NCBI GenBank assembly: GCA_944325735.1 | Contig: CALVBI010000001.1 | Coordinates: 1-64,000 of the forward strand | From: Candidatus Gastranaerophilales bacterium | Lineage (GTDB): Bacteria; Cyanobacteriota; Vampirovibrionia; Gastranaerophilales; Gastranaerophilaceae | Length of the DNA: 64,000 bases | Direction of reading: 5' to 3' | Shown: positions 8,590-18,575 of the stretch, in pieces | Position numbering within the stretch: position 1 is the stretch's first letter | How the letters are laid out: each line of letters starts with the position of its first letter | The notes under the pieces: generated by a model | Databases searched by the model: none | Seen by the model: only the letters and a program-made list of their open reading frames with translations | Told to the model about the DNA's origin: nothing | Translations under genes and position numbers: made by a program

Positions 8590-11500
8590 ATGATGCCAGC
8601 TTTTCTATATTTGTACCAAGTCTGGATATTAATTTTTCAATTTTATCCACTTTTCTATTTAACATCATATCATCTTTTTGTTCAAGTGCCGATAAAATTT
8701 TCTCTATTTTCATCTCTAATCTATCTATTCGTAATTCTTGCTGTTCAAACTTTTCTTCAAGTTCATCTAGAATTGAAGATTTCTCTGGAATAGCTTCTTT
8801 TAATTCATTTATACTTTCTTTTATTCCTGCAATTTCAGATGTTTTTTCTGTAATACTTGAAATATTTTCAGTTGTAGAATCTATCCATTCACCTAAATAC
8901 ATCATTACTTGATGGAATACTTTATCAGCATTTGCAGAAGCTATAGACATTGACTGAATATTATCAATTTTCTTTTCTAATCTTTCACTGACTGCAGTAT
9001 TATCAAGATAATTTATTCTATCTTCCAATTTATATACAAGACTACTGAAATTATTTAAGCCTTCATTCAGAGCTTTGTATGATTCATCTGATGATAGAAG
9101 TATTTTATTTGTTCTTGAGCTGATACTTAGAATATCTTCATTTAATTTTTCAATATCACTTTTTAAATCAACGACCTGATCTTGAGTAAGTGAAGATTCT
9201 AAACCTTCAACTGAACTTACAATCTTTTTAATATTGTCAGACAAACTTTCAAAATCATTACCTGACATATTGTTTATAGCTAATCTTAATTTAGCAATAT
9301 CTGTTTCTACATCTTGCAAAGTATAAGAATAGTCAAAATCATCATTTGAACTTGCAATTTGTTTTAATTGATTTTGAACTTCTATCAAATTCTGATTAAT
9401 TTCATCTGTTTTTTCTTCAACAAAATCTTTAATATCTTCTGTTTCTTCTACAAATGAAATTTGATCAAATAATGATACTAAAGCATTCATTATTGATTCT
9501 TTTATATCTTCAGAATTCTTTTCTAAATCAACATTATCAAGTTTTAATAAAACATCTCTTAAATACTTATCAATCGCAGCAGCTTTTTCATCAGAGGTTG
9601 CTTCAAAATATTTACGCTGTTCAAAGATTAAATCTTTAATGTCATCTATTTCTTCCTCTAAATCAAAATCACTGCCATCCATTGCAAGGACATCAACTTT
9701 TTCATGCAATGCAGATAGCATTTCTGCAACTTTTTCTTCAGTTTCAGAAAATTCGTCAAATTTATCATGTAATTCTTCTAAAGAAGTGTCTGATGCTAAG
9801 ATATCAATTTTTGCATTTATTTCATTAAATGAATCTGTTAAATTTTCTTGTAAATCGTTAACAGAAGCATCTGCAGCAATGACATCTATTTTATTATTAA
9901 TTAATTCAAAATTTTCTTTTACCTTATCACTTAATAAACTTACTGAATTATCGGCTATTAATAAATCAATTTTATCAGATAACATTTTTAGAGCTACTTC
10001 AATAGTATTATTATCAGAAATTGAATCTATTTTTTCACTAATTGTTGATAATGCAAGTTGTAATGATGAATCATTTGCGATTACATCAACTTTTGAAGTT
10101 AATGAATTTATAATATCTTTTAAATCTGCTCCTCTTTCCTGAGCTTTTAATTCAATTTCTGTTAAAGAATTCAAAATTTCTTCAGTATCTGAACTTTCAA
10201 CCAAAGCATCTAATTTTTGATTTAATTCAGCATTATTGTCAATAAGAGTTTTAGCAGATTCTGATAAATTATTTTGTTCATCTAATACAGCATCTAATTT
10301 TATAGATAATTCATCTTTGAAATTATCTATTTTTTCATATGTTTTTATTCCACTTTCATTTAGATAAGATTTTAATTCATTTATATAATTATCTAATTTA
10401 TCTCCAAATGTATTTTTAATATCTCTTGAATTATGTTCAATTGTTAAATTTAATAATTCTATATCATTTTGAATTTTTTCAGAAACACATTCTTCTATTA
10501 AAGAGATTTGATTATATGTTTCCTTATAAGCTTGTTCTAATCTTGAAACAGTTTCACCATTAGATGAAAGTTCTCCATTAATATCCACACTGAAATTCAT
10601 AAAAGATAATTCCAGTTGTGCTTTTATTTCATTAGCGATATTATCAAAATCATAAGTCGTAAATTCTTGAATATCTGATTTTAAATCATTTATAGAATTT
10701 TCAATACTATTTGCATTTTCTTGCAAAGCATTTGCAATATCTGTATTAATTAAACTAATTTCTTGTTTTAAACCTGATAATTTTTCTTCCAAATCATTTG
10801 ATAAATTATTTGAAGCAATATCATTTATTGATGTTAATAAACCATCAAACTTTTCATCTAAATGTAATACTTTTTCATTTAATTTTTCATTAATACCTTC
10901 TGATAAAGAATTACTTACAGAATCTAAATCACTAATAATACTGCTTATACCTGTTTCAATTGAAGCAACTGTTTCTGTAAACTTGTCATCAGATGATACT
11001 TTTATTGATTTCAATGAATCATTTAATATTGATAATTCTGTTTTTACATCAGTGATTTCTTCCACAGAAGATGCAATTTTAGCCTCTGTGTCAGATGCAC
11101 TACCCTCAATAATTTGAGCAAATTCAGATAGTTTCCCTTGCAATATTTCCAACTTTTGCTCATGTATTTCTGAAGAATGAATTAATGCAGCTTCTAAATC
11201 TAATAATTTTTCTGAGAATTTTGAATCACTTAAAGATTTTGAAGATTTTGCTGCAATATTTAATTCTGAAATATAATCTTTCAAACTATCTGTTACTTCA
11301 TTTATGTGAGATTTAAAGTCAGATATGTTTAATGAAATATTTTTTAATTCCATCAACTGAATATCATTGTTATCTTTTAATTGTTGAGCAATTTCAGAAT
11401 GTAAAGATTCAAAATTATCTGATAATGATGTCAAACTCTCTTTAAATGCAGACATATTTTCATTAATTTCACTACTGATACCATCAGATAAATTATCAAA

Positions 11501-14500
11501 TTTACTTGAAATATCATTTAATGAATTTAATATTTTTACTGAATATTCTGAGGAGATTACTTTAATTTCATTAACTAAGTCATCAACTTTTAAAGTAATT
11601 TCATTTAAGTTTGGCAACAATGTATCAACATTAGCTGAAAAATCATCTTTCACCAAATCTCTAAAATTCGTGAATGCATCAATTAAATTTTCAAGAGATA
11701 TTTTTACATTATCAAATCCAGATGAAATACTAAATGAATTTGAATCATATTTTTGAATAAAATCTGTTGAAAACCCATCTAGTTTCAAACTTACATCATC
11801 AATAAGATTTTTTAAATTATCAATATCAACTCTAGTTCCGGAATTAATATTTTCTCTTAATTCATCGAAAGATGAATGTAAATCTGTTGAAATATTTTCT
11901 ATAATTTCTGTTGATTTTTCTGATGCAAAATCTTTCAATAATTGAACATTTAATAAAATATCAGAAAGCTCATTTTTTATATTATTATATTTATCATTTC
12001 TTTCATCATTAGATTCTGAAATATTATTACTTAATTCTTCTTTAAATGAACTTATTGAACTAATTATATTATCATAATTTATTTTAGAAGAATTTAAAAG
12101 CTCATTTTTAAGATCAGTCAATGAAGCTAATACACTCGAAAAATCGCTTGAATAATCTAATAATTTTATTTGCTCTGCAATTTCAAATAATTTTTCTTTA
12201 TTTGTATCTGAATTAAAGTGAGCAACAGTTACATTATCCAAAATTTTCTGAATAAAATCTGCAAAATCTGATCTGAAATTTGTAAAATCTTCTTCAGTCA
12301 CAATATTTGAAAAACTTTCATTTATTAATTCAAATTTATTATCAATAATATTTGAATTTACATCAGAAGAATTTGAAATTAATTCTTTTAAAGAATCCAA
12401 AATTGTAGCAAAATTTTCAAACTTATTATTTACTAATTCTGAAATATTATTTCTTACAATTTCATTTTTTACTTCTTCTATTTTTTCGCTTAATTTTCCA
12501 AAATTAGATTCTGAATTAGTTTCAAAAATATCACGTAAATTATCAATTCTTAAAGATATTTGTTCCAAATCATATGAATAATTTACAGGCTCAAATTTTG
12601 AAATTTTTTCTAATATCTCTGACAATTTTGATTGAGTAGAAAGAGAATATGTATTTATAACCTCAGAATTATCAATAATTTTTTGAATTAAATCAATTAA
12701 CTCTTTTTTATAATTTTCAAATGTATTTTCAGACAATACTTCTGCAAAAGAAGTTTCAAATTTTTCACATAATTTTGAGAATTCTGCTAAATTTTCATCT
12801 GCTGAATTTTTTATAATATCTTTTACTGATAATAATAATTCTGAAAACTCGCTAAATTTATCTTCAAGATTATTTATATCATCTTTTTTCAATACAAATT
12901 CAGATAAACTTAATAAAATAGATGTAAATTCATTATTTTTATCTTCAATATTATTTAATTTTTCTGATAAAAATTCTACTGAATTTTTTACATCATCAAG
13001 TTTTTGTTTTACAACTTCATTTTGTTCTGTAGCATCAAGATAATTAATATTTTCCAAAATATTTTTTATGCCAGAATTAACATCAGAAACTGAAGCTTCA
13101 AATGTCTGATATAAAACTTCCAATGTCTCAAGTTTTGAAGTTAATTTATTTTCACTAACAACTTGAGATTCATAAATAGAATTATTAGCTTCTCCAATAT
13201 ACTCTTTAATTTCTAAAATATGATTTTTTACAATAGATTTAAAAGACTCATTATTTGAATTTAACCAATCTTGAACACTTTTAACATCTGTTGACAGATT
13301 ATTTAAAACTTCTAATTTTTTTTGGTCACTTAATTCATTTAATTGAGCAAAAGCTTCTTGTTGATTATTTATGCTTTCTGAGAATCTTTTTGATAAATCT
13401 TCAAATGAAGCCTGTATCGCTTCAAAATTATTTATTGAATTTGCTGATAAAACTTCTTGTACACTGTCAATACGTTCAGTAATTACAGACATACCGTCTA
13501 CAATTTTAGAAGAATTATTTAAATTAGTTTCTACTGCTTGTCTGAATTCTTCTTTTAATGAATTTATATTATCAGACACTAAATTTATTTCAGAAATTAA
13601 ATTAGTTGAATTTTGTTTTGTTATATTGTCAAATTCTGCATTCAAATTAGTTAAATTTGAAGATAATTCTTCAATATATTCTTTAATAGCTTCATAATTA
13701 GAATTTTCATTTTCATTAATCCCTGAAACTATATCAGTAATATCAATATTTAATTTATCAATTGCTGATATTACATTAGAAGCTTCTGATTTGTTATTTT
13801 CAGCTAAAACATCTTTTAATTCTGTAAAGTTATTAATTTGTGTATCTATTTTAGAAATAATTCTTTCAAAATTTTCCTCTTGCTTATTTTCATTTGCAAT
13901 ATTATTTGAAAGAATTTCATCTTTTGCACTTTGCAAATTTGAAATTACAGAGTTTACACTAACTTTTATATCACCATAATCTTCTTGTAAATCAGAACTA
14001 ATTCCATTTCTTATTAATGAAATATTTTCAGAAATTTGGTATAATAATATTGATAATTCATCAATTGATTTTTGAGGATTTGCTTCCATTAAATTATGAA
14101 TATTTAACAATATATTTGCTAACTCACTTTTTAAATCCCCATATACCTCTTTTCTTTTCTCATCAAGATTTGCAAAACTTGAATCCAATTTTTCAGATAA
14201 ATCAGAAAGTTCTAATGAAAGATTTGTATAATTAACTTTTGCACCTTCTTCAAAGGTATCTTTTAATTCATTAATTTTTAAAACAATATTTTCAAAATCT
14301 TCTCTGAAATCAATAGATTTAATTGTTGTTAAAATATTTTCAATTCTTTCAGCAGTATATTCTAATTCTTTATTTAATACTGAAGAATTATCAATAATTT
14401 TTTGCACAAAATCTGCTAAATCTGATTTAAACCCTGCAAAATCTGAATCCGTTACAATTGTAGAAAGAGTTTTTTGGAGATTTTCAAATTCTGTTGAATT

Positions 14501-16327
14501 ATCAGAAGAAACTAAATTTACTAAATCTTTTAATTCATCAAATTTTTCTTCAATAGAAGCAATATCATCTTTAAATGAAATTGAATTTACTGCATCATAA
14601 ATATTTTCTAATCTTTGAATACCATAAGATAAATCTGTATTCAAAGAATTAGTATTAGATTGAACTTGGGTTACTAATTCAGTCAAATTTTCTCTGAATG
14701 AAACAAGTTCTTCTTCAGTTTTTACTTCTGATAATTTTTTTTCTAAATCGGAAATTTGTCCTATTATTTTACCGAAATTTTCAGATATTTCTGATCGAAA
14801 TGAAATATTCGACCCATTTTCTTCACTAATTATACTTTTTAATTCAACAACTTTTTCTACAATATTTTCAAAATCATTTTTGTAATCAAGAGAATTAATT
14901 GTAGATAAAATATTTTCAATTCTTTCTGTACTATATGACAAATTACTGTTTAAAGTTGAAGAATTATCAATAATTTTTTGGACAAAATCTGCTAAATCAG
15001 CTTTAAATCCTGCAAAATCAGAATCTGTAACTATTGATGCTAAAGTTTTTTCTAAATTTTGAAAATCATAACTGTTTGATTGAGAAAAAGCTTTTAACAA
15101 ATTTTCCAGTTCTGATATTCTATTTTGTATTGTTTCTAAATCTATTTGATAATCAAGATTTTCTATTGATTTTAAAATTCCATCAATTTTCTCTTTACTT
15201 TGTTGCAAATCACTTTTGATCAATGAAGAATCATTAATTAAACCTTGCACATAATTTGAAATTTCATTTTTAAAATCTCGAAAATCTTCTTCTGAAAGAA
15301 TTGTCGTTAATTTTTCTTCCCAATTATTCAATTTATCATTTTGGTTTTTATCAAATGAATTGATTAAATTTTGTAATTCACTAAATTTTTCATTTATCAG
15401 AGCAAAATCATCTCTAAAATCTAATGAATTAATTGAGGCTAAAATACTTTCAATTCTTTCAGTACTATATGACAAACTGTTATTTAAAGCTGAAGAATTA
15501 TCAATTATTTTTTGAACAAAATCTGCTAAATCAGATTTAAAACCTGCAAAATCTGAATCAGTTACAATATTTTCTAATGAGCTTTCAAAAGATTTAAACT
15601 TTTCAGAAATAACATCTGAACTATGAGAAGATGTTTCAATTACAACTGATTTTATAGAATCAACTAAATTTTGAAAATATGCGATTTTATCTTCAAGACT
15701 TACAAATGAAATTTTAGAAGGAATTGCACTTATATCCTCAGAAATTGCATTGACTTTATTTTTAATTTCATCAACTTGATCAAAAGTACTTAAACCGTTT
15801 ATAACAGATATAGCATCACTTAAAGAGTTTTCAAAAGCACTAAATGTTTTATCAATCTGACTACTTACATCAGACAAATTAACAGATACATCATTTATTA
15901 TACCAGCTAATTCATCCTTGTTAAAAGTATTTGAATTAAGCTGAGATAGATTTTCTTCCAGATTATTTAATATATTTTTTTGGTTTGAGATCTCACCTGA
16001 AAAATTATCAAAACTCAAACTCAATACATGGAATAAATCCTTCAATTCTTCTGTTTTTGCAAGAGAGGCTTGAGAATCCAAAATACTTTGCACTGAATTA
16101 TCAACGACACCAAATCTTTTAATAATTAAATTATGCTTGTCATCAACAGCTTTTTTTAATTCAGAAATATATAATTTTATCAAATCTGTAGCTTCATTGT
16201 CTTCAGATATAATCTCTAGTTTTGCATTTATACCTGTCAAAACTTTTTCGAAATTTTCAACATTATGTTCATTTTCAACACGCATTGCGTTAAGGATTTC
16301 AGCGATTTGATCTACAGTTAGTGCCAT
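8573..16327 (-). CDS. Giant repetitive coiled-coil protein, unknown function
   Basis: This 2584-residue protein is almost wholly heptad-patterned helix rich in Ser, Asn, Asp, Glu, Leu and Ile. It shows no signal peptide, no membrane segment and very few Cys or Trp. A repeat of about 90-100 residues, with core DFAGFKSDLADFVQKIIDNS, starts near residues 251, 433 and 621. Degenerate copies lie near 342, 536, 1196 and 1341. A shorter repeat of about 33 residues (KIDVIAxDxS) runs from about 2075 to 2215. The C-terminal 150 residues form a charged coiled coil. The start ATG is preceded by GGAAAGAG. The gene is followed, with overlap, by the glcD-like gene and then the peptidase. A cytoplasmic scaffold or cytoskeletal filament is plausible, but there is no direct evidence. 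The reading frame is certain; the function is not. Confidence 0.85.
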   Translation of the reverse strand: MALTVDQIAEILNAMRVENEHNVENFEKVLTGINAKLEIISEDNEATDLIKLYISELKKAVDDKHNLIIKRFGVVDNSVQSILDSQASLAKTEELKDLFHVLSLSFDNFSGEISNQKNILNNLEENLSQLNSNTFNKDELAGIINDVSVNLSDVSSQIDKTFSAFENSLSDAISVINGLSTFDQVDEIKNKVNAISEDISAIPSKISFVSLEDKIAYFQNLVDSIKSVVIETSSHSSDVISEKFKSFESSLENIVTDSDFAGFKSDLADFVQKIIDNSSALNNSLSYSTERIESILASINSLDFRDDFALINEKFSELQNLINSFDKNQNDKLNNWEEKLTTILSEEDFRDFKNEISNYVQGLINDSSLIKSDLQQSKEKIDGILKSIENLDYQIDLETIQNRISELENLLKAFSQSNSYDFQNLEKTLASIVTDSDFAGFKADLADFVQKIIDNSSTLNSNLSYSTERIENILSTINSLDYKNDFENIVEKVVELKSIISEENGSNISFRSEISENFGKIIGQISDLEKKLSEVKTEEELVSFRENLTELVTQVQSNTNSLNTDLSYGIQRLENIYDAVNSISFKDDIASIEEKFDELKDLVNLVSSDNSTEFENLQKTLSTIVTDSDFAGFKSDLADFVQKIIDNSSVLNKELEYTAERIENILTTIKSIDFREDFENIVLKINELKDTFEEGAKVNYTNLSLELSDLSEKLDSSFANLDEKRKEVYGDLKSELANILLNIHNLMEANPQKSIDELSILLYQISENISLIRNGISSDLQEDYGDIKVSVNSVISNLQSAKDEILSNNIANENKQEENFERIISKIDTQINNFTELKDVLAENNKSEASNVISAIDKLNIDITDIVSGINENENSNYEAIKEYIEELSSNLTNLNAEFDNITKQNSTNLISEINLVSDNINSLKEEFRQAVETNLNNSSKIVDGMSVITERIDSVQEVLSANSINNFEAIQASFEDLSKRFSESINNQQEAFAQLNELSDQKKLEVLNNLSTDVKSVQDWLNSNNESFKSIVKNHILEIKEYIGEANNSIYESQVVSENKLTSKLETLEVLYQTFEASVSDVNSGIKNILENINYLDATEQNEVVKQKLDDVKNSVEFLSEKLNNIEDKNNEFTSILLSLSEFVLKKDDINNLEDKFSEFSELLLSVKDIIKNSADENLAEFSKLCEKFETSFAEVLSENTFENYKKELIDLIQKIIDNSEVINTYSLSTQSKLSEILEKISKFEPVNYSYDLEQISLRIDNLRDIFETNSESNFGKLSEKIEEVKNEIVRNNISELVNNKFENFATILDSLKELISNSSDVNSNIIDNKFELINESFSNIVTEEDFTNFRSDFADFIQKILDNVTVAHFNSDTNKEKLFEIAEQIKLLDYSSDFSSVLASLTDLKNELLNSSKINYDNIISSISSFKEELSNNISESNDERNDKYNNIKNELSDILLNVQLLKDFASEKSTEIIENISTDLHSSFDELRENINSGTRVDIDNLKNLIDDVSLKLDGFSTDFIQKYDSNSFSISSGFDNVKISLENLIDAFTNFRDLVKDDFSANVDTLLPNLNEITLKVDDLVNEIKVISSEYSVKILNSLNDISSKFDNLSDGISSEINENMSAFKESLTSLSDNFESLHSEIAQQLKDNNDIQLMELKNISLNISDFKSHINEVTDSLKDYISELNIAAKSSKSLSDSKFSEKLLDLEAALIHSSEIHEQKLEILQGKLSEFAQIIEGSASDTEAKIASSVEEITDVKTELSILNDSLKSIKVSSDDKFTETVASIETGISSIISDLDSVSNSLSEGINEKLNEKVLHLDEKFDGLLTSINDIASNNLSNDLEEKLSGLKQEISLINTDIANALQENANSIENSINDLKSDIQEFTTYDFDNIANEIKAQLELSFMNFSVDINGELSSNGETVSRLEQAYKETYNQISLIEECVSEKIQNDIELLNLTIEHNSRDIKNTFGDKLDNYINELKSYLNESGIKTYEKIDNFKDELSIKLDAVLDEQNNLSESAKTLIDNNAELNQKLDALVESSDTEEILNSLTEIELKAQERGADLKDIINSLTSKVDVIANDSSLQLALSTISEKIDSISDNNTIEVALKMLSDKIDLLIADNSVSLLSDKVKENFELINNKIDVIAADASVNDLQENLTDSFNEINAKIDILASDTSLEELHDKFDEFSETEEKVAEMLSALHEKVDVLAMDGSDFDLEEEIDDIKDLIFEQRKYFEATSDEKAAAIDKYLRDVLLKLDNVDLEKNSEDIKESIMNALVSLFDQISFVEETEDIKDFVEEKTDEINQNLIEVQNQLKQIASSNDDFDYSYTLQDVETDIAKLRLAINNMSGNDFESLSDNIKKIVSSVEGLESSLTQDQVVDLKSDIEKLNEDILSISSRTNKILLSSDESYKALNEGLNNFSSLVYKLEDRINYLDNTAVSERLEKKIDNIQSMSIASANADKVFHQVMMYLGEWIDSTTENISSITEKTSEIAGIKESINELKEAIPEKSSILDELEEKFEQQELRIDRLEMKIEKILSALEQKDDMMLNRKVDKIEKLISRLGTNIEKLASYVDEE

Positions 16328-16457
16328 TATTATTCTCTTTCCTAAAAAAATATCCCTCTTTAAATATATATTAACAGAACAATAGGAAACTATGCAAACA
16401 ATTAACGTTTATTATTACAATTGTAAAGATTAAATAGTCCCATTTTATTTTAAGTGA

Positions 16458-16463
16458 TATAAT
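16458..16463 (+). promoter_or_regulatory. Extended -10 box of the oxidoreductase operon
   Basis: TGATATAAT (16455-16463) is an extended -10 element with a perfect TATAAT, 31 nt before the ferredoxin-subunit ATG. No convincing -35 is visible, as expected for extended -10 promoters. Confidence 0.55.
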
Positions 16464-16494
16464 ATTGCTTAGACACGTAAAAAAAGAGGTTAAG

Positions 16495-16707
16495 ATGAGC
16501 CATATAGTTATAAATAAAGATAAATGCAAAGCATGCTATCTGTGTATAAAAGAATGCCCCAAAAAACTTTTAAAAATAGGGAATGAAACAAATAAATTAG
16601 GAATTAAAGTAGTTGAATTTAATGACCCAAATCATGAATGTCTAGGCTGTGCAATGTGTGCAACAAGATGCCCAGATTTAGCTATAACAGAAGTATATAA
16701 AGATTAA
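16495..16707 (+). CDS. 2-oxoacid:ferredoxin oxidoreductase, delta (2x4Fe-4S ferredoxin) subunit
   Basis: The protein has 70 residues from the ATG at 16495, chosen because AGAGGT lies 5 nt upstream; a longer frame from a TTG at 16465 has no ribosome binding site. It contains two CxxCxxCxxxCP clusters: CKACYLCIKECPKK near residue 10 and CLGCAMCATRCP near 50. These make it a dicluster bacterial ferredoxin of the KorD/VorD/PorD type. It relays electrons from the thiamine-diphosphate site to free ferredoxin. It is the first gene of a four-gene operon with the alpha, beta and gamma subunits, 33 nt ahead of the alpha gene. Confidence 0.93.
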   Translation: MSHIVINKDKCKACYLCIKECPKKLLKIGNETNKLGIKVVEFNDPNHECLGCAMCATRCPDLAITEVYKD

Positions 16708-16740
16708 TAACTCTTAAAATAAAAAATATAGAAGGTAAAA

Positions 16741-17805
16741 ATGGTAGAATGTATAACTAATAAAAAAGTATTAACAAAAGGGAATTATGCAATAGCAAAT
16801 GCCGCAGTATTAGCAGGTTGTCAATGTTATTTCGGCTACCCTATCACTCCTCAAAGTGAAATAGGGGAATTTATGAGTGGAAAAATGCAAGAATTAAAAA
16901 GAGCATATGTATCTGCTGAAAGTGAATTAGCTGCAATTAACATGGTAATAGGAGCTGTATCTACAGGCGTAAAAGCAATGACTTCATCATCATCTTGTGC
17001 TGTTGCTCTTATGCAAGAAGGATTATCATACGCAACAGCAGATGAATTGCCTGTTGTATTAGTAAGTGTTATGCGCGGTGGTCCTGGACTTGGAAATATC
17101 TATCCGTCACAAGGGGACTACTTCCAAGCAACAAAAGGCGGCGGGAATGGAGATTATAAATTAATAGTCTTAGCCCCATCAACAGTTCAAGAATGTGTTG
17201 ATTTAACTTATAAAGCATTCTATCTTGCTCAAAAATATAGAAATCCAACAGTTCTATTAGCAGACGGTCTTTTAGGTCAAATGATGGAACCTGTTGAATT
17301 TTATGATTATCCATACCCTGAAATAGACAATTCTTCTTGGGCTCTATCAGGTGCTAAAGGTCGTGACGGAAGAATTATCCGCTCTTATGCTCCATTAGCT
17401 GACAATCAATGCGTATTTTTAGAAAAATTATATGCTAAATACAAAACTATAGAAGAAAACGAAACAGAATGGGAAGAAATTAATACAGAAGATGCTGATA
17501 TTATTTTAGTAAGTTTTGGAAGCACTTCTAGAAACGTAAAAACAGCAATGAAAATGCTAAGAGAAAAGGGAATAAAAGCAGGATTTTTACGACCTATTAC
17601 TCTTTATCCTTTCCCTACAAAGCGTTTACAAGAATTATCAAAAACAGCTAAAAAATTCATAACTGTTGAAGTAAATATGGGACAAATGGTAAATGATGTA
17701 AGACTTGCTGTAAATGGAGAATGTCCGGTAGAACTAATCAATAAAGGCGTAGGAGCTCCACCATCAGCAAAAGAAATAGTTACAAGAATCGAGGAATTAA
17801 TATAA
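16741..17805 (+). CDS. vorB: 2-oxoacid:ferredoxin oxidoreductase alpha subunit (VorB-like)
   Basis: The 354-residue alpha subunit contains pyrimidine-binding-domain motifs: GNYAIANAAVLAGCQCYFGYPITPQ near 14-38, which includes the family signature GYPITPQSE, then the ESELAAI glutamate region near 60. MTSSSSCAVALMQEGLSYA follows near 80. The C-terminal transketolase-C-like domain starts near 250. It matches the branched-chain (VorB) or 2-oxoglutarate (KorA) alpha type rather than fused pyruvate enzymes. With its partners it oxidatively decarboxylates a 2-oxoacid to acyl-CoA, reducing ferredoxin under anaerobic conditions. Substrate choice among 2-oxoisovalerate, 2-oxoglutarate and pyruvate is not settled by sequence reading. 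The stop codon overlaps the next ATG (TAATG), indicating coupled translation. Confidence 0.9.
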   Translation: MVECITNKKVLTKGNYAIANAAVLAGCQCYFGYPITPQSEIGEFMSGKMQELKRAYVSAESELAAINMVIGAVSTGVKAMTSSSSCAVALMQEGLSYATADELPVVLVSVMRGGPGLGNIYPSQGDYFQATKGGGNGDYKLIVLAPSTVQECVDLTYKAFYLAQKYRNPTVLLADGLLGQMMEPVEFYDYPYPEIDNSSWALSGAKGRDGRIIRSYAPLADNQCVFLEKLYAKYKTIEENETEWEEINTEDADIILVSFGSTSRNVKTAMKMLREKGIKAGFLRPITLYPFPTKRLQELSKTAKKFITVEVNMGQMVNDVRLAVNGECPVELINKGVGAPPSAKEIVTRIEELI

Positions 17806-18557
17806 TGGCAACACAAGTATTTAAATTACCAGAATCTCTAAAAGGAGATGTAACATATTCATTCTGCCCAGGATGCGACCATGGCGTTGCCGTAAGACTC
17901 GTAGCAGAAGTATTAGATGAATTAGGAATTAGAGAAAACTCAATCTTAGCAGCATCAATTGGCTGTTCTGTTACTATATATGATTTTTTAAATGTAGATG
18001 CTTTAGAAGCTCCTCATGGAAGAGCTCTAGCAGAAGCTACAGGTATAAAAAGAGCAAGACCCGACAAAGTAGTATTTACATATCAAGGTGATGGTGATTT
18101 TGCCTCAATTGGGCTTGCAGAAAGTATGCACTCTGCACTAAGAGGAGAAAATTTAACCGCTATATGCATTAATAATACAACTTACGGTATGACAGGCGGT
18201 CAATTAGGACCTACAACTCTTTTAGGCCAAAAAACAACAACATCACCAACAGGTAGAAATGTTGAATATTACGGCTATCCTATAAAAATTGCAGAACATA
18301 TTGCACTTTGTGATGGTACAGCTTTTTCTGCAAGAGTATCATTAGATACAGTTGCAAATATTAAAAAAGCAAAACAAGCAATTAAAAAAGCTTTTGAAGT
18401 ACAAATTCATGGACTTGGTTTTGGTTTTGTGGAAATTCTTTCTACATGCCCTACAAACTGGAAAATGTCTCCAGAGAAAGCTCATGAAAGAGTTAAAAAT
18501 GAAATGATGCCAGTATTTAAACCTGGAATCTATAAAGACGTAACTTCTCAAAATTAG
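17805..18557 (+). CDS. 2-oxoacid:ferredoxin oxidoreductase beta subunit (thiamine diphosphate binding)
   Basis: At 250 residues this is typical for the beta subunit. The thiamine-diphosphate and Mg motif GDGDFASIGLAE sits near 98-109, with the metal-ligand NNTTYGMTGGQLGPTT near 125-140. CPGCDHG near residue 23 and IGCS near 51 are conserved in Kor/Vor/Por beta chains. It lacks the extra Fe-S ligand cysteines of pyruvate-type single-chain enzymes. It overlaps the alpha gene by one nucleotide and precedes the gamma gene by 18 nt. The protein pairs with the alpha subunit to build the active site. The family is certain; the substrate is open. Confidence 0.93.
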   Translation: MATQVFKLPESLKGDVTYSFCPGCDHGVAVRLVAEVLDELGIRENSILAASIGCSVTIYDFLNVDALEAPHGRALAEATGIKRARPDKVVFTYQGDGDFASIGLAESMHSALRGENLTAICINNTTYGMTGGQLGPTTLLGQKTTTSPTGRNVEYYGYPIKIAEHIALCDGTAFSARVSLDTVANIKKAKQAIKKAFEVQIHGLGFGFVEILSTCPTNWKMSPEKAHERVKNEMMPVFKPGIYKDVTSQN

Positions 18558-18575
18558 ACATAAAAGGAATTAATA

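Noticed and set aside
9639-10142. Long plus-strand reading frames opposite the giant coiled-coil gene (also near 8484, 13371, 13791)
   Set aside because: They mirror the Ser/Asn/Glu-rich codon use of the giant gene on the opposite strand and lack initiation signals.
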